A stretch of DNA of 14,822 nucleotides from Gammaproteobacteria bacterium (GTDB taxonomy: Bacteria; Pseudomonadota; Gammaproteobacteria; Competibacterales; Competibacteraceae), in NCBI GenBank assembly GCA_024235035.1, contig JACKNE010000027.1:1-14822 (forward strand). The letters run 5' to 3'. The notes beneath the pieces were generated by a model. The model saw only the letters and a program-made list of their open reading frames with translations, did not search any database and had not been told where the DNA came from. The position numbers and the translations under genes are program-made. Of the stretch, positions 8,042 to 14,822 are shown in pieces. How positions within the stretch are numbered: position 1 is the first letter of the stretch; the number at the start of each line of letters is the position of its first letter.

Positions 8042-8515
8042 ATGGTCAAATTTATCGAGTGGTCCAACACGCTGAGTGTCGGTATCGAGGAAATCGATGC
8101 GCAACACAAGGTGTTGGTCGATTTATTGAATCAGGTTCACGAGGCAATCCAACAGCGGCAAGGTGTAGAGGCGACCAACAAAATCGTCGAGCGCCTCAGT
8201 GAATACACTCGAATCCATTTCGCGGTTGAAGAAAGCTTGATGCGCATCTTGCATTATCCCGAGTATGAGCGTCATAAGGAGGAACACGACCAGCTGATCG
8301 AGCAATTGAACGGATTGCGCGCCAAGCTGGAGGAAGGCAAGGGCTCGATCAGCTTCGAGCTGGCGCATTTCCTCAAGGTCTGGTTGACCAAGCATATTAT
8401 GGAGGGCGACAAGCGCTATTCACCCTATTTCCTGGAACAGGGCATTAAACCTGAGTTGTCTAAGCAATCCTGGGTACAGAAGCTATGGCACTCATTCGGA
8501 GCCAAGAATAGCTAA
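8042..8515 (+). CDS. Bacteriohemerythrin (second of a tandem pair)
   Basis: A second single-domain O2-binding hemerythrin of 157 residues, aligning without gaps to the first through the whole four-helix bundle; by hand count about two-thirds of positions are identical. The ligands occupy the same positions: His22, His59, Glu63, His78, His82, His118 and Asp123. Differences cluster in the loop before the last helix (NGLRAKLEEGKGSISF here) and in the tail (SWVQKLWHSFGAKNS). It starts 75 bases after the first gene ends, with GAGG 10 bases upstream of the ATG. The TATAAA at 8016-8021 lacks a convincing -35, so cotranscription with the first copy is the simplest reading. The pair looks like a local gene duplication that has diverged while preserving the metal site. 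Confidence 0.94.
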   Translation: MVKFIEWSNTLSVGIEEIDAQHKVLVDLLNQVHEAIQQRQGVEATNKIVERLSEYTRIHFAVEESLMRILHYPEYERHKEEHDQLIEQLNGLRAKLEEGKGSISFELAHFLKVWLTKHIMEGDKRYSPYFLEQGIKPELSKQSWVQKLWHSFGAKNS

Positions 8516-8887
8516 GTCGTGGTGTTGGGAGGATCGAGGTTTTTTCCAACCCGGTGGCGGGAATGCTGTCGAATTTTGATCCCAGCTTTGTTGGCGGAGC
8601 ATTGCGCTTGCTGAGGTCGGTTGCGGCGGCAACACCGGCCACAGCGAAATACCTTGATGTCTTCTCGGTCGGTATCGCGTCTTGGACAATGATGGGGAGT
8701 ACACATAGATTCGACCTCATCAGGGCAAACAACTTGGTTAGCAGATATCAATTCGATCCATCCACGATACGCCATTTCGCTGCCGTGATTCTACTCCATC
8801 GTCGCCAGGGTTTGCCTACTAGCTTTCGGTGGCCTGGGCATTGCGCTATCTCATCCTGGTTCTATCGCTATCGGATTATCCATCATC
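8516..8887. other. 372-base stretch without a supportable gene
   Basis: This lies between the second hemerythrin and the Cache-AlbA_2 gene. Both strands have open frames of 70-128 codons, but none resembles a known protein. A T6 run at about 8540-8545 is not preceded by a convincing stem. On the minus strand, the frame 8775-8512 is Cys- and Arg-rich in its first half (VCPDEVESMC, HHCP, FRCGRCCRR), weakly recalling the zinc-ribbon starts of some transposases. Immediately before the next gene, the frame is open and hydrophobic back to 8789. It may hold a regulatory region or a decayed gene. Confidence 0.5.
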
Positions 8888-10492
8888 ATGTGGTTCTCCA
8901 AGACTCAACGCCGCAAACCCGACCGCCTTGGCTTGCGTAATCGCCTGCTGCGCGATCTTCTGTTGCTCTTGATCCTGACCATCGGTAGCTTGCTGGCTGC
9001 GGTGTTCTTCGCTGGCGAGACCCTGCGCGACCGTCTGGCCCAGGAACAATTGCAAAGATTGGCTCAGAAGACCAGCGAAGATCTGACCGGCTTCCTGCGG
9101 CTTCCGGAGAGCAGTCTGCGCATAGCCCAGGGTTGGGGCAAGGCCGGCGATCTGAGTTTGGACGATATCCCCGCTCTGGTTAGCCGATTTATTCCAGTTC
9201 TGGAAAATCTCACCAAGGTTTCTGGTCTGACGTTGGCGGATTCAGATGGCCGCTCTTTCTATCTCGCACATGAGGATCAAGCGTGGCGCTCTCGCGATCT
9301 GGACGGGCAAGGCAATGCGGTCTGGCAGCGTTGGAGTAGTCTTGGTGTGCAAATCGAAGAGCGCCAGGGGAGGGAAAATTACGATCCTCGCTCCCGTCCG
9401 TGGTTCAAGGGTGTATTGGAAATGGCCGATACCAACGCGGTGTTTTGGACTCGTCCCTATCTGTTCTTTACCGAGCGCGCTCCTGGCATCACCGGCGCTG
9501 TTCGATTTCAACGCCCGAGTGAACCTGATCGTGATTATGTACTGGGTTTGGATCTGCCTTTACAGGATATCCTGCAGGCACTCGCTCAATTGAAAATCGG
9601 CGACCGTGGCGCCGCGTTCATGACCGAAGCGGATGGCGCCGTGCTGCTGCCGACTGCGCTGGAGGGCAACGATTCCATACTCCCAGCCAGTCTGTCGCCT
9701 GAGCGGTTGGATGCCGGACCGATTTTTGATGCAGTGAAGGCCTGGTTAGCAGCTCGACGTCCGGCGCGACAACCTGTAACCTTCCATGAGGGCAAATGGT
9801 GGGCTTGGCTGCAACCCCTGGGCGATCCGGATAAAGGTCTTTGGTTGGGGATTGTCCTTCCTGAATGGGATTTTCTTGGCGCCCTGCAAAGCAGTTGGAT
9901 TTTAGTGATCAGCGTGGGTTTCCTGGTGCTTGCCATTGGGCTGATCATGACCTTGCTGCTGACACGCCATTATGGCCGCCAGTTCAAGATATTGCCCTCT
10001 TTGACCGATGATCCTGCTGAGTTCGAGGAGAAAGTGCTGGCCCTGATTCGCTATGGTGAGAGTCCTAACCTGGAGTTCAAATCTACCTTACGCACCAACC
10101 TCAAGACCGGCAAGGCTGGCAAGGAAATCGAATTGGCCTGGCTCAAGAGTGTGGTGGGATTTCTGAATACCGACGGCGGGATTCTGTTGATCGGTGTCAG
10201 CGATGACGGTGAGATCGTCGGTATCGCAGTGGATCAGTTCGAGAATGACGACAAGTGTCTGCTGCATTTCAAGAATCTGATCAATCAGCATATTGGCGCC
10301 GAATTCAGTAAATATTTGCACGCGGAAATCCGCCCGGTCGTCGGCAGGACCATCGTTGCCGTGGTCTGTGAAAAGGCCCGTGAACCAGCGTTTTTGTTGG
10401 CTGGCGGTAACGAGGAATTTCACATCCGCAGTGGACCGTCGAGTGTCAAGCTCACACCGCGCCAGATGCTGCAGTATCTCAGTGTCCATTGA
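8888..10492 (+). CDS. Membrane sensor: periplasmic double-Cache domain fused to cytoplasmic AlbA_2 (Schlafen-type) domain
   Basis: A 534-residue protein. A basic N-terminus (KTQRRK) precedes TM1 at about 22-43. Residues 44-335 form a periplasmic sensor region of dCache type, with the hallmark YDPRSRPWFKGV (about 165-176) followed by VFWTRPYLFF and PGITGAVRF. TM2 is at about 337-359. After a short linker, residues 390-525 match the AlbA_2 (divergent AAA-4, Schlafen-like) domain: SPNLEFKSTLRTN, WLKSVVGFLNTDGGILLIGVSDDGEIVGI, and the C-terminal FHIRSGPSSVKLTPRQML. Cache domains bind small extracellular ligands; AlbA_2 domains occur in putative nucleic-acid-binding or regulatory proteins, and their activity is mostly uncharacterised. 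No kinase, GGDEF, HAMP or MA domain is present, so the output would be the AlbA_2 domain itself. The ATG at 8888 is the first canonical start after the in-frame stop at 8786, but it lacks a good Shine-Dalgarno. It follows the two hemerythrins on the same strand. Confidence 0.88.
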   Translation: MWFSKTQRRKPDRLGLRNRLLRDLLLLLILTIGSLLAAVFFAGETLRDRLAQEQLQRLAQKTSEDLTGFLRLPESSLRIAQGWGKAGDLSLDDIPALVSRFIPVLENLTKVSGLTLADSDGRSFYLAHEDQAWRSRDLDGQGNAVWQRWSSLGVQIEERQGRENYDPRSRPWFKGVLEMADTNAVFWTRPYLFFTERAPGITGAVRFQRPSEPDRDYVLGLDLPLQDILQALAQLKIGDRGAAFMTEADGAVLLPTALEGNDSILPASLSPERLDAGPIFDAVKAWLAARRPARQPVTFHEGKWWAWLQPLGDPDKGLWLGIVLPEWDFLGALQSSWILVISVGFLVLAIGLIMTLLLTRHYGRQFKILPSLTDDPAEFEEKVLALIRYGESPNLEFKSTLRTNLKTGKAGKEIELAWLKSVVGFLNTDGGILLIGVSDDGEIVGIAVDQFENDDKCLLHFKNLINQHIGAEFSKYLHAEIRPVVGRTIVAVVCEKAREPAFLLAGGNEEFHIRSGPSSVKLTPRQMLQYLSVH

Positions 10493-10600
10493 ACAAGCGA
10501 TCAATCCTGCCCCAGGCGCTTTAGGATGTCGACAGGTATATAAAACCGGACCCCGAACAACAATCGAAACGCCAGAAAACGACGAATGTTGGGGATAGCG

Positions 10601-10606
10601 AAAAAA
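10601..10606 (-). terminator. Weak candidate terminator downstream of recO
   Basis: Read on the minus strand, a T6 run occurs about 26 bases after the recO stop, preceded by a short imperfect self-complementary stretch (GCGTCGTGACGATGG). The stem is at most four to five pairs with a wobble, so this is a weak call. On the plus strand the 139-base gap between the Cache-AlbA_2 stop and recO shows no clear terminator. Confidence 0.2.
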
Positions 10607-10631
10607 CCATCGTCACGACGCTTCTGCCGCA

Positions 10632-11339
10632 CTACGCTTCCCGCTTGATGCGGTACAGCGCCCGCGTCTTCAACACTCGGCCTTGCAATTGCAAAGCGAG
10701 CGCCGCGCGGGTCAGTTGCTTGACTTCCCTGAGTATAGCGGGATCGTTCAGCATCCCATCGCGCAAAGCTAAGAGTCCTTGACCGGAAATCGGTATACCA
10801 CTCTGAGTTCGATCGATAGCCAGCGGTCCTTGGTCCAGCACGTAATGGTAATGCGCCTCGGCAATAATCGGTGCGCCACTAGCCGCTTCATAACTCAGAC
10901 TCAGCCCGTAGCCCAATTCTTCCAGCAAGCGCTTCTCAAAGCGCCGCAACGGAGGCTCCTCGTCGGTCGCCGTCGCTAGCTCCTCCAGCAGCACTGCATA
11001 GGCGTTAAACAACTCAGGTTGTGCTTCCCCGCGTGGTAGCAGTCGCACGAGTAACTCGTTAGCGTAGAGTCCGGCCAATGCTCGATCTTGCAATAGAGGT
11101 ATAGGAGTCCTGTCCTCCTCACCGCTGATCAATGTCACCAAGTCGCTATCGCCGGTCCAGGATAGCAATAGGGGAATAAAGGGTTGTAGTAACCCCTTCA
11201 ATCGCGACCGGGACGAAGCAGCACCGCGCGCCACTAGAGCCAATCGACCGTACTCGGGACTGAATGCCTCTAGCAACAGACTGGTATCACGGTAGGGACG
11301 GCGATGCAGAATGAAAGCGGACTGTAACAGGACACGCAT
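10632..11339 (-). CDS. recO: DNA repair protein RecO
   Basis: RecO works with RecR (and RecF) to load RecA onto SSB-coated single-stranded DNA in gap repair. The 235-residue product (E. coli RecO is about 242) starts with an OB-fold: RVLLQSAFILHRRPYRDTSL, then LLEAFSPEYGRLALVARGA, SRLKGLLQPFIPLLLSW and LYANELLVRLL. The helical C-terminal domain includes PPLRRFEKRLLEELGYGLSL and ends in LKTRALYRIKREA. The open frame extends 43 codons further upstream, to 11468 inside era, but that extension has no RecO similarity. The ATG at 11339 gives the normal N-terminus, 61 bases after the era stop. It is the last visible gene of the lepA-lepB-DUF4845-rnc-era-recO cluster; pdxJ, which follows recO in many relatives, is absent here. 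Confidence 0.93.
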   Translation of the reverse strand: MRVLLQSAFILHRRPYRDTSLLLEAFSPEYGRLALVARGAASSRSRLKGLLQPFIPLLLSWTGDSDLVTLISGEEDRTPIPLLQDRALAGLYANELLVRLLPRGEAQPELFNAYAVLLEELATATDEEPPLRRFEKRLLEELGYGLSLSYEAASGAPIIAEAHYHYVLDQGPLAIDRTQSGIPISGQGLLALRDGMLNDPAILREVKQLTRAALALQLQGRVLKTRALYRIKREA

Positions 11340-11400
11340 GAGGCCAGAGAATCCTGGTTTTCTTCCAAGGGAGGGGCCGAAGAGGGCGAAGGGGACGGGT

Positions 11401-12339
11401 TCAAGGTTTGCCTGGATCGGCATAGCCCAGGCTGCGCAGGGCGCTTTCGTCATCGGACCAGCCATCACGCACCTTGACCCAGGTTTCTAGGAACACTTTG
11501 CGATCAAGCAACCGTTCCATATCTGCGCGAGCCTGACGACCCACTTCGCGTAAGGTAGCGCCCTTCTCGCCAATCACAATCCCTTTCTGGCTGGCGCGTT
11601 CAACCCAGATCACCGCATGGATGCGTACCAATCGGCCTTCTTCGATAAATCGCTCGATCTCCACGGTCAGGGCGTAGGGCAATTCTTCACGCAGCCATCG
11701 AGTCAGCTTTTCGCGAATCAACTCGGCAACCAAGAAGCGCTCGCTGGCGGTGGTAATTTGCTCTTCAGGAAACAGAAACGCTTGCACCGGCAACAAGCCA
11801 GCGATGATCTGCTCCAGTGCAGTAACGTTGTCGCCGTTGATCGCCGCCAGTGGCACTACCTCGACAAACTCATGTTTTCCAGAAACTTCTTGTAGGAACG
11901 GCAGTAATTGTCGCTTATCCGCGATCCGATCAACTTTGTTGACCGCCAGTACCACGGGTACGGTGAGTGCTGTCAGCTGTTGCAGTACATCCCCATCTTC
12001 TGCGGTCCAGCGCAGAGCTTCGATCAAGAACACCACCATATCGACATAACCCAGTACGCTGGTCGCTGCCCGATTCAGGTAACGGTTCATCGCCCGCCGA
12101 CCTTGGCGATGCAGACCTGGGGTATCTACGTAAACGATCTGCGCTTCCGGCAGAGTCTGGATGCCTAGGATCACGTGCCGGGTCGTTTGCGGTTTGGGAG
12201 CCGTGATACTGATTTTTTGACCGATCAACCGGTTCAACAGGGTCGATTTGCCGACATTCGGTCGGCCCAGCAGGGCGACATAGCCCGCACGTTGTTTGCA
12301 CTCCATACCATTTGGAAGTGCGGGGAGCGAGGGTATCAT
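11401..12339 (-). CDS. era: GTPase Era
   Basis: Essential GTPase that binds 16S rRNA and assists 30S subunit maturation. It has 312 residues. G1 is GRPNVGKS (25-32), G3 is DTPG (72-75), and G4 is NKVD (134-137). The G5 region reads PLAAINGDN (about 163-171), with Ala where the family usually has Ser in the SA motif. The C-terminal KH domain has its GEKG loop at 257-260, within WVERASQKGIVIGEKGATLREVG. The ATG at 12339 shares one base with the rnc stop (TGATG), favouring translational coupling. A second Met at residue 12 (12306) would start nearer the G domain and gives the length seen in many orthologues, but has no ribosome site of its own. The last residues (LRSLGYADPGKP) are complete. Confidence 0.96.
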   Translation of the reverse strand: MIPSLPALPNGMECKQRAGYVALLGRPNVGKSTLLNRLIGQKISITAPKPQTTRHVILGIQTLPEAQIVYVDTPGLHRQGRRAMNRYLNRAATSVLGYVDMVVFLIEALRWTAEDGDVLQQLTALTVPVVLAVNKVDRIADKRQLLPFLQEVSGKHEFVEVVPLAAINGDNVTALEQIIAGLLPVQAFLFPEEQITTASERFLVAELIREKLTRWLREELPYALTVEIERFIEEGRLVRIHAVIWVERASQKGIVIGEKGATLREVGRQARADMERLLDRKVFLETWVKVRDGWSDDESALRSLGYADPGKP

Positions 12340-13004
12340 CAGGCGATTCGTTCCAACATCAGGCGAGCGGACTCCTGCTCAGCCTTACGGCGGCTGCTGC
12401 CGATGGCGGTCGTTCGTAACCCCGTAACCACACACTCGACGATAAAACTTTGTGCATGTGGTTCACCACGAATTTCCAGTACGTTATAGGTCGGTAGGGG
12501 GCGCTGGTCGGCTTGTAGGTGCTCCTGCAAACGGGTTTTGGGATCTTTCAATTCGTTGGCGCTGGATAACCGTGTCAGCCAGTCTCGATAGAGATGTAAT
12601 ACCCAGTTGCGGCAGGTACTAAAATCACTGTCCAGATAGATGGCGCCGATCACCGCCTCCAGTGCGTCCGACAGAATGGATTCACGCCGGTAGCCACCGC
12701 TTTTGAGTTCGCCTGGCCCTAATCGCAACCAGTCGCCTAATTTCAACTCGCGCGCTAAATCCGCCAGCGTTTCTCCCTTGACCAGGCTAGCTCGTAGCCG
12801 ACTCAATTCACCTTCACTGGCTTTGGGATAGCGCTGGAACAAGTATTCAGCCACGATGAGGTTCAACAAGGCGTCACCCAGGAACTCCAGTCGCTCGTTG
12901 TTGCGGGCTGAGGCGCTGCGATGGGTCAAGGCATCTTCCAGCCGTTCAGGCGTTTGGAAGCGGTAATCCAAAGCGGCGCACAGTTGGGCAATCGGCGGAT
13001 TCAC
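12339..13004 (-). CDS. rnc: Ribonuclease III
   Basis: Double-strand-specific endoribonuclease that processes rRNA precursors and structured mRNAs. It has 221 residues, near the E. coli length of 226. The catalytic signature NERLEFLGDALLN supplies Glu37, Glu40 and Asp44; Glu64 (SEGELSRLRASLV) and Asp113/Glu116 (ILSDALEAVIGAIYLD) complete the metal-binding set. The double-stranded RNA-binding domain runs from DPKTRLQEHLQ (about 154) to the end, with SSRRKAEQESARLML in its last helix. The start codon is GTG at 13004, ten bases after the stop of the DUF4845 gene, with only a weak ribosome site, so coupling to upstream translation is likely. Its stop overlaps the era start by one base. Confidence 0.96.
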   Translation of the reverse strand: MNPPIAQLCAALDYRFQTPERLEDALTHRSASARNNERLEFLGDALLNLIVAEYLFQRYPKASEGELSRLRASLVKGETLADLARELKLGDWLRLGPGELKSGGYRRESILSDALEAVIGAIYLDSDFSTCRNWVLHLYRDWLTRLSSANELKDPKTRLQEHLQADQRPLPTYNVLEIRGEPHAQSFIVECVVTGLRTTAIGSSRRKAEQESARLMLERIA

Positions 13005-13014
13005 GGATTCGTGT

Positions 13015-13416
13015 TCAATTCGACTTCAGCAGAATCACTTCATTTACCTTAAGTAACACATACAAACCATAGAACAGCTCTCGTTCATCGTTATAAATCA
13101 GTTCCAGCACGCGCCCTCTACCGTTAGGGTCTTGCCTGACCTTGAGATCACGGGCGGTCACTCTGTCGACGTAACCGATATCAAAGCGTTTTTGAATAGC
13201 GTTGTGAATGTCCTGTGTACTCATCTGCGCTAGTTGCGGTTCCTTGCGAATGGTCTCGATGGTCGATTTGATCGTGTAGTATTCGATATACATTGGCACG
13301 ACTTTCATCGCGATGAGCGCGGCAAAAGCAATGACGATCAACAGCAACAGCATGCCAATCACGGTCATACCACGCTGCTGATCGTTGGAGTGTTTCCATG
13401 GCGCGGTCTGTATCAT
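13015..13416 (-). CDS. DUF4845 family small membrane protein
   Basis: A 133-residue protein with one membrane segment (about 17-37) and a C-terminal soluble domain of mixed helices and strands (TIKSTIETIRKEPQL, IQKRFDIGYVDRV, GRVLELIYNDERELF). This matches the DUF4845 family, commonly found between lepB and rnc in gammaproteobacteria; its function is unknown. The N-terminus QRGMTVIGMLLLLIVIAFAA looks like a type IV prepilin leader, with Gly at the cleavage position and a following hydrophobic helix, but the Glu expected at +5 is Gly. It is probably an inner-membrane protein facing the periplasm. The start is well supported by GAGGGG seven bases upstream of the ATG. It starts 21 bases after the lepB stop. 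Confidence 0.9.
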   Translation of the reverse strand: MIQTAPWKHSNDQQRGMTVIGMLLLLIVIAFAALIAMKVVPMYIEYYTIKSTIETIRKEPQLAQMSTQDIHNAIQKRFDIGYVDRVTARDLKVRQDPNGRGRVLELIYNDERELFYGLYVLLKVNEVILLKSN

Positions 13417-13423
13417 CTTCTTT

Positions 13424-13429
13424 CCCCTC
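13424..13429 (-). promoter_or_regulatory. Ribosome binding site of the DUF4845 gene
   Basis: GAGGGG on the minus strand, seven bases before the ATG at 13416. It is the strongest Shine-Dalgarno sequence in this cluster and fixes the start of the DUF4845 gene just after the lepB stop. Confidence 0.7.
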
Positions 13430-13437
13430 GTTTCCAG

Positions 13438-14289
13438 CTATTCGATGCGCTGGCCAATCCGGCTGCATTGGCCATTAAAAGTAATACAATTCAGGTTCAT
13501 CCAGATAAAAAAGGCCTTGCCGATCAAGTTTTCCTCAGGTAGCGGCCCCCAAACCCGACTGTCGCTGCTGTTATCGCGATTGTCGCCCATGGCAAAATAA
13601 TGGCCTTCAGGGACTTGATATTTCCAGGAGACGGTTCCATCCAATTCGCGATGTAATTGCAGGCCAGGCCACAATCCAACCAGACTCCAGCGGCCATTAG
13701 CCAAGATTTGAATGCGGTGGCTGGCGGTATGCAACTGTTCATCGAATTGCTGATAACCGGGTTCTGCTGGATTGTCAGGCAACAGGGTCAGCGGTGCAGG
13801 TTGTCCGTTGATGAACAACCGCTTGTCTTGGTACTCTAATCGGTCACCCGGTAGGCCAATGACCCGTTTAATATAAGCAACAGAAGGTTCGCGCGGGTAG
13901 CGAAACACCACGACATCGCCCCGCGCTGGTTGGCCGCTCCCCAGCAATTTGGTATTGAGCACCGGCAGGCGCAATCCGTAGGCGAATTTATTGACCAGGA
14001 TGAAATCACCCTTGAGCAAAGTGGGCAGCATGGATTCCGAAGGAATACGGAATGGCTCGACTACAAACGAACGGAGCACCAGCACGGCCAGAATCACCGG
14101 GAAAAATGACTTCGATAGATCGACGTACCAGGGCAACTTAGCCGCCGCCACCTGAGCTTCACGCTCACTCTCCAGTGTTGCCGACGAACCACGAGCGCGA
14201 CGTGGCGCCAGCATCAGGATATCCAGTAACCAGATGGCGCCGGTCATAACCGTCAAAACTACCAGAACGGCGGCAAAATCAATATTCAT
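13438..14289 (-). CDS. lepB: Signal peptidase I
   Basis: Inner-membrane serine protease that removes signal peptides from exported proteins on the periplasmic side. It has 283 residues from the ATG at 14289. Membrane segments lie at about 4-23 and 62-78, separated by a polar cytoplasmic loop. The catalytic Ser is Ser86 in RIPSESMLPTLL and the catalytic Lys is Lys141 in AYIKRVIGLPGD. The conserved GDNRDNSSDSRVWGPL box is at about 235-250, and ENLIGKAFFIWM lies near the end. The frame stays open 32 codons upstream, to a GTG at 14385, but that segment has no family similarity, and the hydrophobic start MNIDFAAVLVVL fits LepB. It lies 98 bases downstream of lepA, the usual partner. Confidence 0.95.
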   Translation of the reverse strand: MNIDFAAVLVVLTVMTGAIWLLDILMLAPRRARGSSATLESEREAQVAAAKLPWYVDLSKSFFPVILAVLVLRSFVVEPFRIPSESMLPTLLKGDFILVNKFAYGLRLPVLNTKLLGSGQPARGDVVVFRYPREPSVAYIKRVIGLPGDRLEYQDKRLFINGQPAPLTLLPDNPAEPGYQQFDEQLHTASHRIQILANGRWSLVGLWPGLQLHRELDGTVSWKYQVPEGHYFAMGDNRDNSSDSRVWGPLPEENLIGKAFFIWMNLNCITFNGQCSRIGQRIE

Positions 14290-14387
14290 GCGTATAACGA
14301 CCCAATCGGTTGGTTGAATGATGAGAGTGATATGGGTGATGAGTTGATGGGTGGTTTGCTGGTCGACGCACCACGCATTACTCACCG

Positions 14388-14822
14388 CTAACCATTCTTG
14401 TCCACCTGCAACACCGCGAGAAAAGCATCCTGTGGGATTTCCACCTTGCCCACCTGTTTCATGCGCTTTTTACCCGCCTTTTGTTTTTCCAGCAGCTTAC
14501 GCTTGCGAGTGATGTCGCCGCCATAGCATTTGGCCAGTACGTTCTTGCGTAATGCCTTGACCGTAGTGCGAGCAATAATCTGGCTTCCGATCGCGGCTTG
14601 AATCGCTACTTCAAACATTTGCTGAGGAATCAGTTTCTTAAGTCTGGCTGCTAGATTATGGCCTTGGCGTTGAGACTGATCACGGTGCACAATCGCTGAC
14701 AGCGCATCTACTTTCTCGCCGTTGATCAGCACATCCAGCTTGACCAGTGGTGCGGCTTGAAATCGCTCAAAGCTATATTCAAAGGAGGCAAAACCCCGGC
14801 TGACCGACTTCAACCGATCGAA
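14388..14822 (-). CDS. lepA: Translation factor LepA (EF-4), C-terminal part, start outside window
   Basis: Ribosome-associated translational GTPase. Only the last 144 codons are in the window; the GTPase domains lie beyond its right edge. The visible part begins FDRLKSVSRGFASFEYSF and continues with APLVKLDVLINGEKVDALS, HRDQSQRQG, IPQQMFEVAIQAAIGSQIIA, TTVKALRKNVLAKCYGGD and KLLEKQKAGKKRMKQVG. This is the LepA domain V end and its unique Lys/Arg-rich C-terminal domain. It ends with the usual IPQDAFLAVLQVD. It is the promoter-proximal visible gene of the cluster that runs to recO. Confidence 0.96.
   Translation of the reverse strand, partial: FDRLKSVSRGFASFEYSFERFQAAPLVKLDVLINGEKVDALSAIVHRDQSQRQGHNLAARLKKLIPQQMFEVAIQAAIGSQIIARTTVKALRKNVLAKCYGGDITRKRKLLEKQKAGKKRMKQVGKVEIPQDAFLAVLQVDKNG

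Noticed and set aside
7580..8107. A 175-codon minus-strand open frame across the first hemerythrin and the start of the second
   Set aside because: It is antisense to two genes with complete di-iron ligand sets, and its content simply mirrors their codons.
8554..8940. A 128-codon plus-strand open frame overlapping the start of the Cache-AlbA_2 gene
   Set aside because: It has no recognisable motif, no ribosome site, is rich in His and Arg in its second half, and overlaps the better-supported gene by 53 bases in another frame.
11340..11468. N-terminal extension of recO upstream of the ATG at 11339
   Set aside because: The extra 43 residues overlap era and have no resemblance to RecO, whose normal N-terminus begins at the 11339 Met.
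14290..14385. N-terminal extension of lepB to a GTG at 14385
   Set aside because: It is not similar to signal peptidase I; the hydrophobic start at 14289 gives the usual length and topology.

Overview
The window is a stretch of a moderately GC-rich gammaproteobacterial chromosome. The evidence is the gene content and protein sequence: an AceF-type pyruvate dehydrogenase E2 with the E. coli-like C-terminal arrangement, a YjgA/DarP relative, and a lepA-lepB-DUF4845-rnc-era-recO cluster in its classic order. I cannot place it below class level with confidence. There are no phage genes, intact insertion sequences, tRNA or rRNA genes, or CRISPR arrays that I can see.

Layout. On the plus strand, bases 1-1104 are the C-terminal part of aceF, whose start lies outside the window. 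A GC-rich hairpin follows, then a YjgA/DarP homologue (1173-1475) that stops after about half of the usual family length. Converging on it from the minus strand is a three-gene set, read 7333 down to 1515: a membrane fusion protein, an RND efflux permease translationally coupled to it, and an unrecognised 416-residue membrane-anchored protein with a glycine-rich hydrophobic segment.

Divergent from the efflux operon, on the plus strand, are two tandem bacteriohemerythrins (7499-7966 and 8042-8515), about two-thirds identical to each other and each with a full set of di-iron ligands. After a 372-base gap with no supportable gene comes a 534-residue membrane protein (8888-10492) that joins a periplasmic double-Cache sensor to a cytoplasmic AlbA_2 (Schlafen-type) domain. 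This hemerythrin / Cache-AlbA_2 block is the accessory and most intriguing part of the window. I read it as a possible oxygen- or redox-linked sensory module, but that link rests only on adjacency.

The right third, on the minus strand, is the conserved housekeeping cluster: lepA (cut by the window edge), lepB, a DUF4845 membrane protein, rnc, era and recO. It covers membrane-protein translation, signal-peptide cleavage, RNase III processing, 30S maturation and recombinational repair. rnc and era overlap by one base (TGATG), and recO starts shortly after era. recO converges on the Cache-AlbA_2 gene across a 139-base gap.
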